DNA from: Haematomicrobium sanguinis DSM 21259
Lineage (GTDB): Bacteria > Actinomycetota > Actinomycetes > Actinomycetales > Micrococcaceae
Assembly: GCF_000688395.1 (NCBI RefSeq)
Contig: NZ_JIAG01000005.1
Coordinates: 1-64,000, forward strand
Reading direction: 5' to 3'
DNA: 64,000 nucleotides
Of the stretch, positions 59,558-64,000 are shown piece by piece. Made by a program: the position numbers and the translations under genes. A model generated the notes under the pieces. The model had not been told where the DNA came from. It ran no database searches and saw only the letters and a list, made by a program, of their open reading frames with translations. Within the stretch, counting starts at the first letter, position 1. The number at the start of each line of letters is the position of its first letter.

Positions 59558-60943
59558 ATGACCATTTCCGGCTATTGCCGCGTGTGCGGCGTCGCGTATT
59601 CGCGCGAACATAGTCAGTACAATCAGCTTGACCGCCCTGAGCTTGGTGAGGCGCCATATCACTACCAGTATTGCTGGACACACTTGCTCGAGCAGTACCC
59701 GAATGCGGAGTCAGTTCGCAACCCATCCGCCCCTATGGTGAATCAATTCCCGCCACAAACGGAGGCCGAATCGGAGCGGTCCCAAAAGGCGGTCGCAAAG
59801 GTGCGGCAAGCCTTTATGAGCCCGTTCCGGCTTAGCCGAAAATCCATCATCGCCATTGGAGTCAGCGTTGTTCTGGTCGCTTTGACGATCGGTGGCGCCG
59901 TGAGCACGGCAAACGCGAGTGAAGCAACGGTGGTCAAAGTCATTGATGGCGACACTATCGACGTCAAACTCGATGGCAAAGTTCAACGCGTGCGCCTACT
60001 GAACGTGGACACGCCTGAAACGAAGGACCCAAATGAAACGGTCCAATGCCTAGGACCCGAAGCATCTCAGTATCTCTCGGAGGCCCTTCCGGTGGGCTCA
60101 AAGGTTCGTCTCGAGTTTGATACCGAGCGCACTGACAAATATGGTCGACTGCTTGCTGGTGTTTTCAAGAATAATACGTTGATCAACGGCGAGATTGCAG
60201 CACTCGGCCTCGGTCTTCCAGTAACCATCGGAGCAAACACCAAGTTTGCAGGCAAGGTCGAGGCAAGATCTGAGGAAGCTCGCACCACTAATAAGGGATT
60301 GTTCGACCCCGAGATTTCATGCACTATTCCGGGAATAGTGGCGACGGCTCAAGAAACCCTTGTTGCTGCTACAGGCGCCACTAGCGCTAACGGCAACCCC
60401 GAAGTTGCGGTTGCCTCGACCGCAGCCGCTGCAATGACCACCGTTGGCGCAATCGACAAGGCCCAGGGCACCATTGACTCATTAGCGGGAAAATTGAAGT
60501 CTGCGCTGGCCACAAGTTCTGCGCTTGCAGTGAAAGCGCTACTCCCGTCACAGATCACACGGCTGGAGAAGTCGATGGCTAGCGTAATGGCTAATCACGC
60601 CACGGCACTACAGATTGCAAAATCTCAGCATGAAAGGTTATTTGCGAAAGAGGAGAATGCGCGGGTCGAAAAGGAAAGGGCAGAGCAAGCCGCAGCGGAG
60701 GTAAAGCGTGAGGCCGAATTAGCAGCCGAACAAGAGCGAATTCGAGTCGAAGCCGAAGCTCAAGCCGAACGACTTCGAAATTTGGCTCCCCCAGCCCCGA
60801 ACACGTACGTTCCCCCGTCCGATCCAGAACCCCCAGCACCCGCGCCCGCTCCTGCGCCCGACCCCGGCGATGCTGGCGGCCCCCCCGGTTATACCGGACC
60901 CCGCTGCTACGCCCCAGGTGGCAAAACGTGGAAGCCGTGCTGA
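59558..60943 (+). CDS. Membrane-tethered staphylococcal-nuclease-domain protein
   Basis: 461 residues. A zinc-ribbon-like N-terminus (YCRVCGVAYSREH, QYCWTHLLEQ), one helix near 94-116, then an SNase domain at 120-265: KVIDGDTIDVKLDG, RVRLLNVDTPETK (Arg and Glu of the active site) and DKYGRLLAGVF (second Arg). A long helical region (about 290-420) with a charged coiled coil and a Pro/Ala stretch precede a Cys-bearing tail CYAPGGKTWKPC. The nuclease domain should lie outside the membrane. It has its own promoter. Confidence 0.85.
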   Translation: MTISGYCRVCGVAYSREHSQYNQLDRPELGEAPYHYQYCWTHLLEQYPNAESVRNPSAPMVNQFPPQTEAESERSQKAVAKVRQAFMSPFRLSRKSIIAIGVSVVLVALTIGGAVSTANASEATVVKVIDGDTIDVKLDGKVQRVRLLNVDTPETKDPNETVQCLGPEASQYLSEALPVGSKVRLEFDTERTDKYGRLLAGVFKNNTLINGEIAALGLGLPVTIGANTKFAGKVEARSEEARTTNKGLFDPEISCTIPGIVATAQETLVAATGATSANGNPEVAVASTAAAAMTTVGAIDKAQGTIDSLAGKLKSALATSSALAVKALLPSQITRLEKSMASVMANHATALQIAKSQHERLFAKEENARVEKERAEQAAAEVKREAELAAEQERIRVEAEAQAERLRNLAPPAPNTYVPPSDPEPPAPAPAPAPDPGDAGGPPGYTGPRCYAPGGKTWKPC

Positions 60944-61250
60944 TAGAAGGTAGCTGGCATGGCTCACAGCACTCGTGACGGTGGAACTGATCAACGAACA
61001 GATCAGCTCCGCCGTCACTGCACATCAAGCCGCTCGGGAGATCGCGCAATACGTTTGGCCTGTAGTAATCGGGGCTCAATCACCTCACGATCGTCTTTAA
61101 CGCCCTGCCCGGCGGCCTCGGGGCCGAGCTCGTCACGACGGCAGAACGAATTCGAGAGTGGTGGTCAGGATTAGGGGGCGTTGTTCGTAGGCGTCGGAAA
61201 TGACTTGAAAGAGTAATGGGGGCCTTCACGGTCGATGGACAGGTTGGGCT
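60944..61250. other. Intergenic stretch with a possible gene fragment
   Basis: A plus-strand frame near 60981 reads VELINEQISSAVTAHQAARE before stopping within about 40 codons. It has no start signal or homologue that I recognise. The rest up to the IS relic shows nothing. Confidence 0.4.
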
Positions 61251-61251
61251 T

Positions 61252-61914
61252 GACCCTGTTTCCCAGACAGGTGGTTGTTTGATCACGCTGCGTGCGCGAG
61301 CTGGCAGCGTTCGTATTCTAGCGGGCTGTGGTAGCCAATGCTCCCATGGCGACGGCGAGCGTTGCACCACCCGACGATCCAGGCATAGACGCCGCGGCGC
61401 CAGCAAAACCACACTTGAACCAAGCACGGCAATAACTGGGCGGATTCTCACGCCAACATGGCTGGAAACCATCCACCACACTGGCCGGAAAATCCCGCCA
61501 TAACGACCCACCGCAACAAGACAACACACACGGACTTGCGTTACACAAAGTCCGCCACGGGGAACGGATCGTCCCCAGGCACCGTGGTCGCCGGATGCCA
61601 GCTACGGAGGATGATCCCCGCGATCCCCTCCTGACCACGCATCAGCTTCGCGGCCGCCTTCTGCGACACCACGACGCCCGCGACCTGCATGTCCGCGCGG
61701 ATCCTCGGCGCCCCATACGTACCACCGGATGCGGCTAAAACGTAAGGATCTGGGCCGAAAGTTCCGCTGCCCGCTGCCCTCTAGCAGACGGGCCGGCCGC
61801 CCCCCGACTCCGGCGTATACGTATTCCTACTCTTCGTGCTCATCATAGACATCCTCCCCCGACAGACCCGCGAAAACACAGCCTCGCCTGATCAGTGTCT
61901 GGGAAATACGGACA
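61252..61914 (-). mobile_element. IS3-family insertion sequence relic
   Basis: The outer ends carry related inverted sequences: TGACCCTGTTTCCCAGACAG at the left (61252-61271) and, on the other strand near 61891-61905, TTTCCCAGACACTGA. Between them lie two pieces of an IS3-type transposase on the minus strand. The element is too short (about 0.66 kb against 1.2-1.5 kb) and cannot move by itself. Confidence 0.65.
61283..61742 (-). pseudogene. IS3-family transposase (OrfB) fragments
   Basis: 61742 to 61541 reads LAASGGTYGAPRIRADMQVA, LMRGQEGIAGIILRSWHPAT and PGDDPFPVADFV, the helix-turn-helix and linker region before the integrase core. 61400 to 61283 reads VYAWIVGWCNARRRHGSIGY and HSPLEYERCQLA, the end of the DDE domain with its last Glu region. 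The catalytic middle is deleted. Confidence 0.75.
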
Positions 61915-61943
61915 ACCTCAGAGGAGTGCTGCCAGCGGATTGT

Positions 61944-64000
61944 CTACACAGTAGTTTGAGACTGGGCTGCTTCCGAGACCAAGTAATGAAATAGGCTTTC
62001 TTCCATAGGGCTCGCCAAGTCAAGCTTCATGGTCACAACGTTGACCTCGCTTCCTTGCTTTCTCATGGTGGTTTGTTCAGGATTCCTCGACCGCGCCCTT
62101 CCGAGATAGTTGAACTCAACGCCCTCGGCGTCATCCTTCTTCGCAAAAAGATGAATCTTTACCGAATTGTTCGCGATGGGCTGTATTTCATCGCTCGCCA
62201 GCACTCTAGGTGTGCGCGTGTACCACTGCATTGTAGATGTGTCCAAAAGCTCATCCGGATACTTAGTGCTTTCGGAAACATCTTCGCCCTTGTGATACGT
62301 CACAAAAATAGGACACGTTTGCGAGACGAGGTCAACCTTGTATCCATAGATCGTGCTGTATTGGTTTGTTTGCCAATTGAGCATGCGACACACGTCTTTT
62401 CGCGAGTACCGATCGCCCAGCCTTAGCTCACCGCTCCAGCTTCCGCGATGTCGGGCCAGATGCAACCCAGTTTCAACAACATCGTCAACGTGATCTCGAA
62501 ACAACTGAGATTCGCGATACAAATCCGACACTCGAGGATTGAGTTTGAGCTGGGGTCCCTCTCGAACCGCCCACGGACGATCGCCAAACTTTTTGCGCTC
62601 AGCGCTAGTAAAGAACTCGAGGGTTAGCAGTCTCTCAGCCGACGCCACTGTTGCTGCGTCATAATTACACCCAAATTTCTTGAACAATTCAATTATTTCT
62701 GCCGATCCGATCGATCCGTTATCAATTAAATAGCGAAGCAAGAGCAATTCATGCGGGCGCTTGCCATTCAATAGCTCCGAAGAAAGCATCGTCAGTAACC
62801 CCGACTCGATTGTCCCGGGCAAATCGTTCTCAGATTTGAATGCAACCGTAAGTGACCAATAGTTATCCTTAGCTGTGGCCATCACGACTGGATCTACCGT
62901 ATCGAACCGGGCGAAGTCCAATAGTGTAGGCGGTCGGTTGAGACGGTTTCTTAGATCTGTGAATGCCGCCTTAAGATTCTTTAGGCTGTCAAGCTTAACG
63001 CTAGCCAAAGATTTCAACACGCGCTCGCGCGAAATCTGATCAAAGTTGACACTCGAAAGACCAGCGATGGCACCTGTGTCGTCAACTTTGATCAGTTTTT
63101 GACGGATAACGTCTCTACTGAGGGAGCTATCTCCCAATAATGCTATTGGGATCAGATAATTATTTGCGTAATTACCGATAAAATCTATCACCCTAAGATG
63201 ATCCTTGCCACGCGCCCTTCGCAGACCACGGCCCAATTGTTGCGTGAAGATTATGCTCGATTGCGTTTGACGTAGCATGACAATCTGATTGATTGACGGA
63301 ACATCGATGCCTTCATTAAAGATGTCAACTGTGAGAATATAGTCAAGCTCACCGCGTTCTAACTCCGCTACAACCGACTCGCGCACCTCAATCGAGTCAC
63401 CGCCGTTAAGGTTTTTTGTTCGCAACTGATTGCCGTGAACGACCCTTTCATTAAGCAGGTGCGAAAGTTCCGCGGCTTCATCATTTCGGCTACAGAAGAT
63501 CAGCCCCTTGACCTTCCCCGGTTGACCATACTTTTGAATAGCACTAATTATATGATCAATTCGGCCCCCGCTCGATAGGCGGGCCAGATCAGCGGTCTCC
63601 CCGACCGTTTCCCCGTGTGCGTCGACGTAGTCTGTCACGCCGAAGTAATGGAATGGCACCAACATCTCGGCTTCTAGTGCTGCTTGAAGCCGAATTTCGT
63701 AAGGAACGTTGTAGTCGAAAAGCTCGTAGATGTTGAACCCATCCGTGCGTTCAGGAGTGGCCGTCAAGCCCAACATAAACTTCGGCTCGAAGTGGTCCAT
63801 CAGTCTGCGATACGACTCAGCGCCCGAACGGTGCACCTCATCGATAATTATGTAATCAAAAGTAGCCGGATCGATCCCTTCAAGCGTGCCGGTCTGCGTA
63901 AGTGTCTGCACAGTGGCAAATACGTACTTCTTGTCGATCTCTCGAGTCGCGCCGACAAATTTGCCGAAATGATCCAATGGCGCATTCAAAACGTCTTTGT
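61944..64000 (-). CDS. DEAD/DEAH-type helicase with DUF3427-like C-terminus, N-terminus outside the window
   Basis: At least 685 residues; the frame is open to the edge, so the N-terminal part (Walker A, and in many relatives a PLD nuclease) is missing. Motif II is IIIDEVHRSG, motif III GLTATPERTDG, motif VI TQQLGRGLRRARGKDHLRV. The C-terminal region DRYSRKDVCRMLNWQTNQ, VSQTCPIFVTYHKG, TMQWYTRTPRV fits DUF3427. Such SF2 helicases are frequent in defence islands. GC content is clearly lower than the rest, a sign of transfer. It ends next to the IS3 relic. Confidence 0.85.
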   Translation of the reverse strand, partial: KDVLNAPLDHFGKFVGATREIDKKYVFATVQTLTQTGTLEGIDPATFDYIIIDEVHRSGAESYRRLMDHFEPKFMLGLTATPERTDGFNIYELFDYNVPYEIRLQAALEAEMLVPFHYFGVTDYVDAHGETVGETADLARLSSGGRIDHIISAIQKYGQPGKVKGLIFCSRNDEAAELSHLLNERVVHGNQLRTKNLNGGDSIEVRESVVAELERGELDYILTVDIFNEGIDVPSINQIVMLRQTQSSIIFTQQLGRGLRRARGKDHLRVIDFIGNYANNYLIPIALLGDSSLSRDVIRQKLIKVDDTGAIAGLSSVNFDQISRERVLKSLASVKLDSLKNLKAAFTDLRNRLNRPPTLLDFARFDTVDPVVMATAKDNYWSLTVAFKSENDLPGTIESGLLTMLSSELLNGKRPHELLLLRYLIDNGSIGSAEIIELFKKFGCNYDAATVASAERLLTLEFFTSAERKKFGDRPWAVREGPQLKLNPRVSDLYRESQLFRDHVDDVVETGLHLARHRGSWSGELRLGDRYSRKDVCRMLNWQTNQYSTIYGYKVDLVSQTCPIFVTYHKGEDVSESTKYPDELLDTSTMQWYTRTPRVLASDEIQPIANNSVKIHLFAKKDDAEGVEFNYLGRARSRNPEQTTMRKQGSEVNVVTMKLDLASPMEESLFHYLVSEAAQSQTTV

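Noticed and set aside
56416-61943. Prophage remnant
   Set aside because: No integrase, terminase, capsid, tail or lysis genes are present; the only mobile-element trace is the IS3 relic.
1-64000. tRNA, rRNA or CRISPR arrays
   Set aside because: No cloverleaf with a T-loop signature, no rRNA-like stretch and no regularly spaced repeat-spacer series was found. The palindromes are unevenly spaced with no spacers of constant length.

Overview
The window reads as a chromosomal segment of a high-GC actinobacterium, most likely of the Actinomycetaceae type. The support is GC-rich codon usage, DUF222/HNH and DUF6318 families, an HU gene with a TTG start, a DtxR/IdeR-type iron box, a mycoredoxin-like protein, many lipobox lipoproteins and frequent 4-nt ATGA/GTGA overlaps between genes. 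The species cannot be fixed from the sequence. No rRNA, tRNA or CRISPR array was recognised.

Layout. 0-9 kb: the end of an HNH nuclease gene, a copper/cytochrome-oxidase assembly operon (CopD-CtaG fusion plus NHL-thioredoxin), a large unknown toroid-like protein, HU, and a three-gene set of Cys-poor ribosomal proteins (L28, L33, S14). 9-20 kb: SGNH hydrolase, DUF218 protein, an iron-box-linked siderophore-binding lipoprotein coupled to a GH125 mannosidase, a thioesterase, a PutP symporter, a CzrA-like zinc-sensor repressor and a pxpA-pxpBC 5-oxoprolinase operon. 20-31 kb: a DUF559-like nuclease, a GH29 fucosidase, an autoregulated-looking operon of three related membrane proteins plus an XRE repressor, a mycoredoxin, and a LacI/S33 peptidase operon divergent from two HSL-type esterases and an MFS carrier. 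31-42 kb: MHS and MFS transporters, a DeoR regulator, a zinc alcohol dehydrogenase, two unknown membrane proteins and pta-ackA. 42-47 kb: small secreted and membrane proteins, a partly decayed duplication of a DUF6318-PKD gene pair, and an APH-type kinase.

47-53 kb is a toxin-antitoxin and accessory zone: MazEF, an antitoxin with an internally deleted DUF6036-type nucleotidyltransferase, a FitA-like antitoxin with an internally deleted VapC, GNAT and a class II Fic protein. 53-56 kb carries a sialic-acid module (NanA-like lyase, NanT, FadR-type regulator). 56-64 kb is a low-GC, nuclease-rich island: a membrane-anchored XseA-like protein, a GIY-YIG nuclease, a gene with a poly-G frameshift, membrane proteins, a membrane-tethered SNase, an IS3 relic and a DUF3427-type helicase running off the edge. 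It is the best candidate here for an undescribed defence-type system.

Long, near-perfect palindromes with 14-32 bp arms sit between many genes. Matched copies of the same palindrome often bracket one gene module, for example around the DUF559 gene, the XRE operon, the MHS gene and the nucleotidyltransferase TA pair. A related dispersed family with the core ACGACGGCG occurs at about ten places, once inside a transporter coding sequence. Many copies probably act as bidirectional terminators, but their pairing around accessory modules is not explained by termination alone.
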